Shown piece by piece: positions 1 to 5,829 of a stretch of 20,330 bases of DNA; position 1 is the stretch's first letter, and each line of letters starts with the position of its first letter. This DNA comes from Legionellales bacterium UBA4722. Its GTDB lineage: Bacteria; Pseudomonadota; Gammaproteobacteria; DSM-16500. The notes beneath the pieces were generated by a model, which saw only the letters and a program-made list of their open reading frames with translations, was not told the DNA's origin and searched no databases. The stretch is from positions 18,620-38,949 of the forward strand of contig DHJK01000158.1 in assembly GCA_002404295.1 (NCBI GenBank), given 5' to 3'. The position numbers and the translations under genes were made by a program.

Positions 1-1
1 A

Positions 2-114
2 CGGGTGAGGGGTGCTTTTAGCGTCACCGCGTAAAAATCAAATAGCTTTTTCAAAAAGAGACTAAAGCGTTTTTTAAATTACAAATAGAGGCCGCTAAAA
101 GCACCCCTCACCCG
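2..114. repeat. Inverted-repeat pair (22 bp) flanking 69 bp
   Basis: Positions 2-23 and 93-114 are perfect reverse complements over 22 bp (right arm begins cgctaaaagcacccctcac). The 69 bp between them are AT-rich and hold a smaller palindrome (ctttttcaaaaag, 48-60). The right copy continues into two more hairpins (113-154). The left copy is cut by the window edge, so this may be two head-to-head copies of one longer palindromic repeat. It lies downstream of rplS. It could be a MITE-like or REP-type element and could also end transcription of the ribosomal operon. Confidence 0.7.
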
Positions 115-115
115 C

Positions 116-154
116 CGCCTTCGGCGTCGACCTCTCCCACACAAGGGGAGAGGT
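116..154 (-). terminator. Tandem hairpins downstream of rplS (REP-like, possible terminator)
   Basis: A 9-bp perfect stem (acctctccc 130-138 with gggagaggt 146-154, 7-nt loop) is followed, reading on the minus strand, by a second GC-rich hairpin (cgcc-ttc-ggcg, 116-126). They start 14 nt after the rplS stop codon. The sequence has the look of the widespread GC-rich palindromic repeats of proteobacteria. There is no clean T-run directly after either stem, so a terminator role is plausible but not certain. Confidence 0.5.
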
Positions 155-168
155 GTACTAAGCGGAAA

Positions 169-579
169 TTAACCTTCCTGCTGCGCTTCACCTTTGCTCG
201 ACTCAACAGCACCCTTAACAACCTTAGGAGCCAACTTCTCTCTAATACGCGCAGCCTTACCACGTAATTTGCGCATATAATAAAGCTTAGCACGACGAAC
301 TTCACCACGACGCTTCAATTCAATAGAATCAATAATCGGGCTATAGGTTTGAAATACACGCTCTACACCCACGCCATGCGAGATTTTACGCACAGTAAAA
401 GCAGAGTTTAAACCACGATTACGTTTAGCAATCACGACGCCTTCAAAAGACTGTACACGAAGGCGATCGCCTTCCTTGATTTTAACTTTCACTTCAATCG
501 TGTCGCCCGGTCCAAACTTTGGATAAGCTTTGTTTGCGGCAGCCATTTGTTCTGCGTCGAGTATTTGAATAATGTTCAT
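169..579 (-). CDS. rplS: 50S ribosomal protein L19
   Basis: This 136-aa protein is ribosomal protein L19, which sits at the 30S/50S interface of the 70S ribosome. The whole family core is visible: the start MNIIQILDAEQM, the segment FGPGDTIEVKVKIKEGDR (about residues 22-39), the motif QSFEGVVIAKRNRGLNSAFTVRK (43-65) and the basic stretch around KLYYMRKLRGKAARI near the C-terminus. The usual length is about 115 aa; here about 20 extra residues (LAPKVVKGAVESSKGEAQQ) form a charged tail, a common kind of lineage-specific extension. The gene is the last of rpsP-rimM-trmD-rplS, 22 nt after trmD, and a GGAAGTAAG-type ribosome binding site precedes its ATG on the minus strand. Confidence 0.97.
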   Translation of the reverse strand: MNIIQILDAEQMAAANKAYPKFGPGDTIEVKVKIKEGDRLRVQSFEGVVIAKRNRGLNSAFTVRKISHGVGVERVFQTYSPIIDSIELKRRGEVRRAKLYYMRKLRGKAARIREKLAPKVVKGAVESSKGEAQQEG

Positions 580-601
580 ACTTACTTCCTCAATAATCTA
601 A

Positions 602-1345
602 CTAGGGTTGTTGCTCTTGAATAAATTCCATCAATAATTCTAACTGACGTTTATCCAACTTTAACTTTTCTAATAGGTCTGGTCGTTTTAACCACGTTTT
701 ACCTAAAGACTGTTTTAATCGCCAACGTTCAATTTCTTTATGGTTCCCACCCATCAATACCTCGGGTACCTTAAGATCCTGAAAGCGATCCGGCCGTGTG
801 TACTGAGGATATTTCAACAGCCCTGAACTAATAGAGTCCTCTGCCGCTGAATCTTCATGACCCAATGCACCGGGTAGTAAGCGGGTGATGACATCAATCA
901 TCGTCATAGCGGCTAATTCGCCGCCTGATAATACATAATCACCCACCGACCATTCTTCATCAATTTCAGTGGCGAGTAGGCGTTCATCAATGCCTTCGTA
1001 TCGTCCCGCCACTAAAATTAAACTTTCTTTCTTCAGCAACTTTTCAGCTGCTGTTTGACTAAAACACTTACCTTGCGGTGATAAATGGATCACCACCGGT
1101 TTTATATTTTGTGGCGCAGCTTGTTTAGCTGCCCTAATTGCATCTTGTAATGGCTGAGCCATCATCACCATGCCGGGTCCACCACCATAAGGGCGGTCAT
1201 CCACTGTGTGGTGCTTGTTCTGTGTAAAGTCTCTAGGGTTTACGCAAGCTATTTCTACTAATTTTTCTTTCAGCGCGCGCCCTGTGATTCCATATTCCAA
1301 GACAGAAAACATCTCTGGAAAAAGTGTAATAATACCAAACCACAC
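602..1345 (-). CDS. trmD: tRNA (guanine-37-N1)-methyltransferase
   Basis: TrmD methylates N1 of G37 next to the anticodon of tRNAs reading CUN, CCN and CGG codons, using S-adenosylmethionine; loss causes +1 frameshifting. The 247-aa product matches the family in length and landmarks: N-terminal WFGIITLFPEMF, the motif DDRPYGGGPGMVM (about residues 50-62), the trefoil-knot SAM site VAGRYEGIDERL and SVGDYVLSGGELA (about 112-145), and the C-terminal YTRPDRF. The start codon is GTG (1343-1345), placed directly after the rimM TAA stop with no spacer (TAAGTG), so translation is probably coupled to rimM. It is the third gene of the ribosomal operon. No key residue looks lost. Confidence 0.97.
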   Translation of the reverse strand: MWFGIITLFPEMFSVLEYGITGRALKEKLVEIACVNPRDFTQNKHHTVDDRPYGGGPGMVMMAQPLQDAIRAAKQAAPQNIKPVVIHLSPQGKCFSQTAAEKLLKKESLILVAGRYEGIDERLLATEIDEEWSVGDYVLSGGELAAMTMIDVITRLLPGALGHEDSAAEDSISSGLLKYPQYTRPDRFQDLKVPEVLMGGNHKEIERWRLKQSLGKTWLKRPDLLEKLKLDKRQLELLMEFIQEQQP

Positions 1346-1852
1346 TTAGATCAATTCCCAGTCAACATGGATAACTTGATTAGCCAAGTCAACACGGGTT
1401 ACTACATCTGGCAGATAAGGAATGGCATGTTCCTTATCGCCTTTAACGATTAATACATCATTAGAACCTGTCTCAAGTAAGGAAATCACTTTACCTAATA
1501 CAGCGCCATCGATGTTAATAACAGTCAAGCCTTCCAGATCGCTCCAATAAAAGTCACCCTTTTTTAAATGAGGGAGCTGTGAGCGCAGGACCGCAATTTT
1601 TTTGTCCGTCAGCAGTCGTGCTTCTTCTGGATTATTCCAACCTGCAAACTTGACCGTCATGCCATTCGCATTTTTTCGGCTTGCCTCAGGCTTCGTTAAC
1701 TTCCAACCAGCAGCGTCTTCTAAATACCAAGGCTTATAATCCAAGATATTGGCAGCAGGTTCTGTAAATGAGTAAAGCTTTAGCCAGCCTAGAATACCGT
1801 GAGTGGCACCTAATTTGCCTACCACAACGTAATCAGTGTCTGTGCTTTTCAT
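1346..1852 (-). CDS. rimM: 16S rRNA-processing protein RimM
   Basis: RimM binds ribosomal protein S19 and helps mature the 30S head and the 3' domain of 16S rRNA. The frame is open upstream to 1960, but that part overlaps rpsP. The real start is the ATG at 1850-1852, preceded on the minus strand by GAGTAAGGCT, and gives 168 aa, the usual family length. The N-terminal RimM domain begins DYVVVGKLGATHGILGWLK. The C-terminal PRC-barrel is seen in FYWSDLEGLTVINIDG, VISLLETGSNDVLIVKG and the ending HAIPYLPDVV. It lies 17 nt after rpsP and abuts trmD. Confidence 0.95.
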   Translation of the reverse strand: MKSTDTDYVVVGKLGATHGILGWLKLYSFTEPAANILDYKPWYLEDAAGWKLTKPEASRKNANGMTVKFAGWNNPEEARLLTDKKIAVLRSQLPHLKKGDFYWSDLEGLTVINIDGAVLGKVISLLETGSNDVLIVKGDKEHAIPYLPDVVTRVDLANQVIHVDWELI

Positions 1853-1869
1853 AGCCTTACTCAAGCAGA

Positions 1870-2136
1870 TTACTGTTGGGTGGTTTCTTGAACCTGTTTT
1901 TCGTGCAGCTTTATCAGGCCACGTACGCGGTCTGAAGGCTGAGCGCCGGTTGAGAGCCAATATTGAGCACGTTCTAGATTCAGCTCTAATTTGACGTCTT
2001 TGCCGGTTGCAATAGGGTTAAAATAACCAATACGTTCAACGCAACGGCCGTCACGAGGACTGCGTTTGTCGCTGACAACTATATGATAAAATGGGCGTTT
2101 TTTAGCGCCGCCACGTGATAAACGAATAACTACCAT
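1870..2136 (-). CDS. rpsP: 30S ribosomal protein S16
   Basis: This 88-aa protein is ribosomal protein S16, an assembly protein of the 30S body. The start MVVIRLSRGGAKKRPFYHIV, followed by SDKRSPRDGRCVERIGYFNP, is diagnostic. The C-terminal part (AQYWLSTGAQPSDRVRGLI) is also typical, and the length is right. It is the first gene of the rpsP-rimM-trmD-rplS operon, and the promoter at 2182-2209 lies just upstream. ffh, often found upstream in gammaproteobacteria, is not present here. Confidence 0.97.
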   Translation of the reverse strand: MVVIRLSRGGAKKRPFYHIVVSDKRSPRDGRCVERIGYFNPIATGKDVKLELNLERAQYWLSTGAQPSDRVRGLIKLHEKQVQETTQQ

Positions 2137-2181
2137 CTGATTTTTCTTCCTAAATTAGGTCTTGATAATTGAAGGTGTCGA

Positions 2182-2209
2182 ATTATACGCCAGAATGTGT
2201 GGGTTGCAA
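2182..2209 (-). promoter_or_regulatory. Promoter of the rpsP operon
   Basis: On the minus strand TTGCAA (2204-2209) and a perfect TATAAT (2182-2187) are separated by 16 bp. The -10 box lies about 45 bp before the rpsP ATG. Its position and direction fit a sigma-70 promoter for the ribosomal operon. The -35 box is only a partial match. Confidence 0.7.
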
Positions 2210-2609
2210 ACAATATTAATTTATTTATAACTGATCGGCGAATTATGCCGCTTTTTCTTTATTCGTGCCTTAGTTCTCGTCATTGCTTCGCTCTCGCTCG
2301 CAATGACAAAAGTTGAGGACACGGCCACGTTTACAGTAGTGAATAGTTAACTTCATTCAATATATGAGCTAATGCCTGCGATCATATAAGCAATATAAGC
2401 AATTTTTTGTAAGATTTTGGCCTATAATTAATCTCAAACAATTAAAAAAACACTAATAATCAGTAACATATATAATCACGGGATTCATTATATCCATTAT
2501 CTTACTTGGATTTTATAACAAGCAAATGTAACGTTTGTTAGGTTTATTCGGGTAATTAGAATAAAAAAGATGCAATTTATTTTTTTATCAGCTTATTGAG
2601 GTCGAGCAT
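2210..2609. other. Non-coding stretch upstream of the Hpt gene
   Basis: No gene is seen in these 400 bases. They hold a REP-like palindrome (2279-2307), a 9-bp tandem duplication (tataagcaa twice, near 2385-2402) and a plus-strand TATAAT at 2423-2428 with no good -35. There is no convincing coding trace of the missing N-terminal part of a sensor kinase in any frame. Confidence 0.5.
2279..2307. repeat. REP-like palindrome
   Basis: gtcattgc (2279-2286) and gcaatgac (2300-2307) are perfect 8-bp inverted arms around a 13-nt loop of cgct/cgctc units. The sequence resembles the dispersed GTCATTGCGAGCGA-type palindromes found in many proteobacterial intergenic regions. It is the only copy of this type seen in the window. 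Confidence 0.6.
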
Positions 2610-3137
2610 ATGCAACACCGTCTGAGTGTTGATATGAGCGCTGTGTTAACAAAGCCATTGAAAAAGGAAAAAACAGTGGAAATTCTTAATACGTTATTAT
2701 GCCATCAGCACGCCGCAGAAAATGATACAAATAGTGCTGATGTAGACCATCCTTCAGCTGTGGTTGATTTCGAGCTTGTTAAAACCAATATGGGTGGCAG
2801 CGAAGAATTAATGCAAGCCATGCTAACAATGTTTCTTCAGACTTTGCCAGCTGAAATAGCAAAACTGCAACAAAGCTATGAAAATGAAGATTGGTATCAG
2901 TTGAAGGCGGACGTGCATCAGTTAAAAGGCGGTGCAAGTTATTGCGGCACGATTCGGTTAAATCAAGTATGTACCCGTTTAGAAGAATCTATATTAATGA
3001 GTAGTAAGGAAACGATTTCTAAGCTGTACCAGCAAATGCTAATAGAAATAGCGAAGGTTAAAGACCTTATTCAGAGTTATTCGAGAAAAGTTGCAGAGAG
3101 CGCACATTCTGGGTTGAGTCATTTAGTGGCTAATTAG
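2610..3137 (+). CDS. Orphan Hpt phosphotransfer protein, apparent C-terminal remnant of a hybrid sensor kinase
   Basis: The 175-aa product has two parts. Residues 1-22 (SVDMSAVLTKPLKKEK) look like the last strand and helix of a receiver domain; the KP pair is the conserved Lys-Pro of receivers. Residues about 53-165 form a histidine phosphotransfer (Hpt) domain with the motif VHQLKGGASYCG; His103 would be the phosphorylated residue. In ArcB/BarA-type kinases a receiver is followed by Hpt, so this looks like the end of such a kinase after loss of sensor, kinase and most of the receiver. GAGG eight bases before the ATG and a perfect terminator after the stop suggest it may still be expressed as a free-standing phosphorelay shuttle. 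No partner kinase or regulator is nearby. Confidence 0.75.
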   Translation: MQHRLSVDMSAVLTKPLKKEKTVEILNTLLCHQHAAENDTNSADVDHPSAVVDFELVKTNMGGSEELMQAMLTMFLQTLPAEIAKLQQSYENEDWYQLKADVHQLKGGASYCGTIRLNQVCTRLEESILMSSKETISKLYQQMLIEIAKVKDLIQSYSRKVAESAHSGLSHLVAN

Positions 3138-3168
3138 TCGCTGATGATTCTGTTTAATATAGAACGAA

Positions 3169-3204
3169 CAGGGGATCAGAATAGATCCCCTGATGGTGTT
3201 TTTT
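3169..3204 (+). terminator. Rho-independent terminator of the Hpt gene
   Basis: A perfect 9-bp stem, caggggatc (3169-3177) with gatcccctg (3184-3192) and a 6-nt loop, is followed after a short gap by six T (3199-3204). The T-run touches the stop codon of the convergent membrane protein gene, so the two genes share a very tight junction. Confidence 0.8.
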
Positions 3205-3772
3205 AGTTTTGCTTACAGCAATGACGCATTCCGCAGTGCCCGCCTAAAGTTGAGGCAAATGCACTTAGGAAAAATAATGTAAAAATAATATAGGTGCTAA
3301 TAATGAGACTCTTTGCATGCATAGCGCCTGATTCTATAACCAACTGATTTTGAGAAGAACCATTGCTGACTACGACATCGGTTGTGCCAGAAAGAAAATG
3401 TCCATAAAACGATAAATATTCTTGGACATGACTAGCAAGAAAAATAGCTACTATAAGTGATACGCACCAAGTTAAAAAGCCATATAAAGCACCTAGGTGT
3501 CGTTTACTGCAACGGCGTTGACTGAGATAGCCAGTTAGCCACCCTGCAGCAAACATTGACGCTACAATACCAATCGCTGTGCCCAGTAATCCACCGAAAG
3601 CAAGTGATTGAACACCTTCGCTATTTGTTGTGAAAGCAGACAATCCAATAGCAACACTAAATAAGTTAAGTAAAAAGGACAGCCCTATTGCAACCAAGCT
3701 TCCTGCAATAATAGGCTTCCATGCAAGGCAGTGACATTCATTTGGATGTATTTCATTGTGTTGATTCATCAT
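3203..3772 (-). CDS. Four-helix inner-membrane protein with His/Cys-rich ends
   Basis: The function is not known. The 189-aa product has four hydrophobic segments: about residues 20-46, 58-82, 93-113 and 154-176. The pattern (WKPIIAGSLVAIGLSFLLN, then GLLGTAIGIVASMFAAGWLTG with a basic loop SQRRCSKRH, then a helix beginning GALYGFLTW) resembles small uncharacterised membrane proteins of the YrzE-like/DUF type seen across proteobacteria. Both ends are rich in possible metal ligands: H5, H9, C13, H14, C15 at the start and C180, H184, C185, C186 at the end. AAGGAG lies eight bases before the ATG. It is the second gene after the 27-aa microprotein, 17 nt downstream of it, and probably co-transcribed with it. 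Confidence 0.75.
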   Translation of the reverse strand: MMNQHNEIHPNECHCLAWKPIIAGSLVAIGLSFLLNLFSVAIGLSAFTTNSEGVQSLAFGGLLGTAIGIVASMFAAGWLTGYLSQRRCSKRHLGALYGFLTWCVSLIVAIFLASHVQEYLSFYGHFLSGTTDVVVSNGSSQNQLVIESGAMHAKSLIISTYIIFTLFFLSAFASTLGGHCGMRHCCKQN

Positions 3773-3789
3773 TGAGTGTTCTCCTTAAA

Positions 3790-3873
3790 TCAAAATAAAT
3801 GTGAAACTAAATAAATGACGACGAGAATGCCTAGCGGAACGCCAAGAATCCATGCAACGACATATTTAATCAT
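3790..3873 (-). CDS. 27-aa hydrophobic microprotein
   Basis: A minus-strand ATG at 3871-3873 opens a 27-codon reading frame, MIKYVVAWILGVPLGILVV then IYLVSHLF, ending in TGA at 3790-3792. GGAG sits six bases upstream (3880-3883 on the plus strand), an ideal ribosome binding site. The product is essentially one transmembrane helix with a basic N-terminus. The 189-aa membrane protein gene follows 17 nt later with its own strong binding site, so the two form an operon. It diverges from the DUF1328 gene. The coding call rests on binding site, hydrophobicity and position; the family is not recognised. Confidence 0.6.
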   Translation of the reverse strand: MIKYVVAWILGVPLGILVVIYLVSHLF

Positions 3874-4010
3874 ATGTAACTCCATTTGTGGTTTTTTATA
3901 CAACTTATGATGATATCATTATTTTAGGCTAACTGACATTAGGGATAACCATTAGATTAAATGAAAATAATTGATGATACAATATCAGAAACCACTAGGA
4001 GGAAATACGT

Positions 4011-4175
4011 ATGTTATATTGGGCTCTGATATTTTTTATTGTATCGATTATTGCAGGCGTGTTGGGGTTCACAGGTATTGCCGCAGCAAGCGCGACTGTT
4101 GCTCAGGTATTTTTTACATTATTTTTATTTATATTCCTATTAATAGTACTTGTGATGGCGTTAGCAGTCGATTAG
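4011..4175 (+). CDS. DUF1328 / YtjA-family (UPF0391) small membrane protein
   Basis: The 54-aa product starts MLYWALIFFIVSIIAGVLGF, followed by TGIAAASATVAQVFF and a second hydrophobic helix. This is the DUF1328 pattern known from E. coli YtjA (two short transmembrane helices, a GFGG/GFTG turn and an Ala-rich linker). A consensus AGGAGG (3997-4002) lies eight bases before the ATG. A longer overlapping frame from 3971 has no family resemblance and is a shadow. DUF1328 proteins are small inner-membrane proteins of unknown biochemical role. The gene diverges from the 27-aa microprotein gene. Confidence 0.9.
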   Translation: MLYWALIFFIVSIIAGVLGFTGIAAASATVAQVFFTLFLFIFLLIVLVMALAVD

Positions 4176-4231
4176 CTGTGCTAGATAAATGCATTCGAAC
4201 CTAATTGCTTAAGTGCAATGAAATAGCTACA

Positions 4232-4266
4232 CTGCATAAAAATTTATTTATGCAGAGGTATTTTTT
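4232..4266 (+). promoter_or_regulatory. Hairpin overlapping the ribosome binding site of the GyrI-like gene
   Basis: ctgcataaa (4232-4240) and tttatgcag (4247-4255) form a perfect 9-bp stem with a 6-nt loop. The ribosome binding site AGAGG (4254-4258) starts inside the 3' arm, and six T (4261-4266) run up to the ATG. It may end the DUF1328 transcript, or it may modulate translation of the next gene by hiding part of its binding site. Confidence 0.5.
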
Positions 4267-4764
4267 ATGCAAAAAACAAAAACACAACTTTCTGAAAAAA
4301 AATTAGTAGGCATCACGACAAGAACTAATAACAAACAGTTATTTGAAGCTGACCCGTCAACAAATAAAGTTGCAGCGACAGTGCAGAAATATTTCCATAG
4401 TGGTCTAGCAGAAAAAATTGTGGCTCGAAAAAATCCCGGTACCACTTTTTGTGTTTATACAAATTATGAAAGTGATTTTAATGGCGATTATACTTATTTC
4501 ATCGGTGAAGAAGTGGCTTCTTTTGATGAAGTAGGCGAAGGTTTCGAAACTCTAATAATACCAATGCAAAAATATGAAAAATTCACGAATAAGCCGGGAC
4601 CCATGCCTGCGGTATGTATTGATATGTGGCAAAATATTTGGAAAATGAATGCATCAGAGTTGGGCGGTGAAAGAGCTTATGTTGCAGATTTTGAAGTATA
4701 TGATGAACGTAGTGCTGATCATGCCAATGTAACGTTAGATATTTATATTGGGGTTGCTGAGTAG
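4267..4764 (+). CDS. GyrI-like / effector-binding domain protein
   Basis: The 165-aa product is a stand-alone GyrI-like (AraC effector-binding, Cass2-type) domain. The features seen are the opening strand KKLVGITTRTNN, the central YTNYESDFNGDYTYFIGEEV (about residues 64-83), the strand FETLIIPMQKYEKF (93-106), the helix VCIDMWQNIWKM (116-127), and the C-terminal AYVADFEVYDE...LDIYIGVAE, in which the buried Glu and aromatic residues line the ligand pocket in this family. Such proteins bind small, often cationic or aromatic, compounds; no DNA-binding domain is attached. It is monocistronic or follows DUF1328; the ligand cannot be told from the sequence. Confidence 0.8.
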   Translation: MQKTKTQLSEKKLVGITTRTNNKQLFEADPSTNKVAATVQKYFHSGLAEKIVARKNPGTTFCVYTNYESDFNGDYTYFIGEEVASFDEVGEGFETLIIPMQKYEKFTNKPGPMPAVCIDMWQNIWKMNASELGGERAYVADFEVYDERSADHANVTLDIYIGVAE

Positions 4765-4809
4765 TTTAGACGTCTTGTATGTTTAATAACAGATATTAAG
4801 GTTATAAAA

Positions 4810-5274
4810 ATGAGGCAGCGTATTTTGTTAAAAGTAGGTTTTTTATGTGTGGCAGTTTCATTTTTTTGTCAAATAACAAGTGCTATCGCTTGTCTTCCAA
4901 TTAGCATTCTTCAAGAGCAATATAGAAATCATTTGAATGTTAAATACCTCGTTTGGGATGGAGGTGTGGAGGGGTATCAGAGAGTGCATGGTCTTCCTAG
5001 TAGGAATGGTTATTATCTTTTAGGGTTTCGGTATAACACTTGGGAAATATTGCCTGATAAAAAACCGATTTTGGATGTCTTTAGCTTGGCTGATGCTAAA
5101 AGCAAGGTGAGGGAAGGATTGTCTACGCTTTCAGGTGAGATGGTTGTTGGGTTTGCATCCGTAGATGGCTCGAGGTTAGGCCGTTCACCCGGGGAAGTGA
5201 TGAAATGTGAGTACAAGGTAACTATTTTTGGAGATGTTCATACTATTGAAGCTGAAGGTTGGCAAAAGGGGTGA
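4810..5274 (+). CDS. Secreted or periplasmic protein of unknown function
   Basis: The function is not recognised. The 154-aa product begins with a signal peptide: a basic start (MRQRILLK), a hydrophobic core and a likely cleavage after TSA or AIA near residues 24-27, followed directly by Cys28. The stretch AIAC is a weak lipobox match, so it could be a lipoprotein, but the usual Leu at -3 is missing. The mature part is mixed alpha/beta with Trp/Tyr-rich strands (YLVWDGGVEGYQRV, GYYLLGFRYNTWEILP) and a second Cys near residue 132. The ATG lies 45 nt after the GyrI-like gene and lacks a strong binding site. No conserved catalytic motif was seen. Confidence 0.65.
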   Translation: MRQRILLKVGFLCVAVSFFCQITSAIACLPISILQEQYRNHLNVKYLVWDGGVEGYQRVHGLPSRNGYYLLGFRYNTWEILPDKKPILDVFSLADAKSKVREGLSTLSGEMVVGFASVDGSRLGRSPGEVMKCEYKVTIFGDVHTIEAEGWQKG

Positions 5275-5351
5275 GTTTTATTTAGTATTTTAAATTTGAA
5301 TTCATTTGAAGAATACAAAATACAAGCATCTATCCTATTAAAATCCCTACG
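5275..5351. other. Short spacer leading into gene debris
   Basis: Nothing recognisable lies here. It is the start of a 780-base stretch (to 6058) without an intact gene; the contents of that stretch are listed separately (PEBP remnant, REP-like repeat, tRNA fragment, frameshifted remnant). Confidence 0.4.
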
Positions 5352-5504
5352 ATGTTAAAAACCATAAAAACAGGTTCATCTAATTTTAAAATTCCAGTCC
5401 GTATTGCTAAATCATTCATTTTGATACTTGATGATCCTGATGCACCGAGTGGAGACTGGTATCATTTTTTAGCGACTACAACATTAATGGGATTGTATCC
5501 ATAG
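5352..5504 (+). pseudogene. Remnant of a PEBP (YbhB/YbcL, Raf-kinase-inhibitor-like) gene
   Basis: A 50-codon frame contains KSFILILDDPDAPSGDWYHF (residues 20-39), which is the conserved ligand-site block of phosphatidylethanolamine-binding-like proteins (family pattern: DDPDAP, then W.H). The intact family has about 150-180 residues, with N-terminal strands and a C-terminal GYxGPxP block. Here only this core survives, the N-terminal part is far too short and a TAG follows at 5502-5504 directly after an unrelated tail. It is a decayed gene, not a functional short protein. Confidence 0.8.
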
Positions 5505-5528
5505 GCTGTATAAGCATATGCCCATTAC

Positions 5529-5572
5529 ACTTCAAGATACGAAGTTGTCATCCTGAACGTAGAGGAGGATCA
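5529..5572. repeat. REP-like repeat fragment
   Basis: Contains acttc...gaagt arms (5529-5545) followed by gtcatcctgaacgtagagga (5547-5566) and ggatca. The GTCATCCTGA...GGATC layout resembles dispersed intergenic repeats common in proteobacterial genomes. It differs from the palindrome at 2279-2307 and has imperfect arms, so it looks like an old copy. Confidence 0.45.
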
Positions 5573-5686
5573 CTCGAATTTTAGGGTGAATTCTAACTAA
5601 TAGTAATTATTCAAATTTTTTCTTTTAAGGGCGGCTGATAATTGATTTTGACTTTACGGTAAATAGCTTAATCGTTTGATTGAGAC

Positions 5687-5733
5687 TGGCGCGCCCGGAG
5701 AGATTCGAACTCCCGACCACCTGGTTCGAAGTC
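5687..5733 (-). pseudogene. tRNA-Arg(TCG) 3' fragment, probable attachment-site scar
   Basis: Read on the minus strand, the stretch gives an anticodon loop CTTCGAA (anticodon TCG), the 3' anticodon-stem strand CCAGG, a variable loop, the T-arm GGGAG-TTCGAAT-CTCTC, the 3' acceptor strand CGGGCGC, a discriminator G and an encoded CCA (5687-5689). The 5' acceptor strand and the D-arm are absent: bases beyond 5735 are AT-rich and unrelated. Only 4 of 5 anticodon-stem pairs can form. A tRNA cut at the anticodon stem with an intact 3' end is the classic product of integration by tyrosine-recombinase elements, which duplicate the 3' end of their target tRNA. Confidence 0.8.
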
Positions 5734-5829
5734 AGGGGCGTACAATTTAACTTTATATATTAATCAACACCTTACGATGAATTAGCTGTAATAAAACTGC
5801 TCATAATAGGTCTTAATAGGGGTAACTTT

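Noticed and set aside
108..308. 66-aa minus-strand frame at the end of rplS
   Set aside because: It overlaps rplS in another frame and runs through the palindromic repeat; no protein-like pattern.
1853..1960. N-terminal extension of RimM by 36 residues
   Set aside because: It overlaps rpsP and encodes the antiphase of S16; the ATG at 1852 has a good ribosome binding site and gives the normal family length.
3971..4204. 77-aa plus-strand frame
   Set aside because: It is out of frame with the DUF1328 gene it covers, has a Cys/Tyr-rich random look and no ribosome binding site at its ATG.
4248..4445. 65-aa minus-strand frame
   Set aside because: Antisense shadow of the GyrI-like gene.
5687..5763. 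Complete tRNA gene
   Set aside because: The bases where the D-arm and 5' acceptor strand should be are AT-rich and cannot pair; only the 3' part exists.
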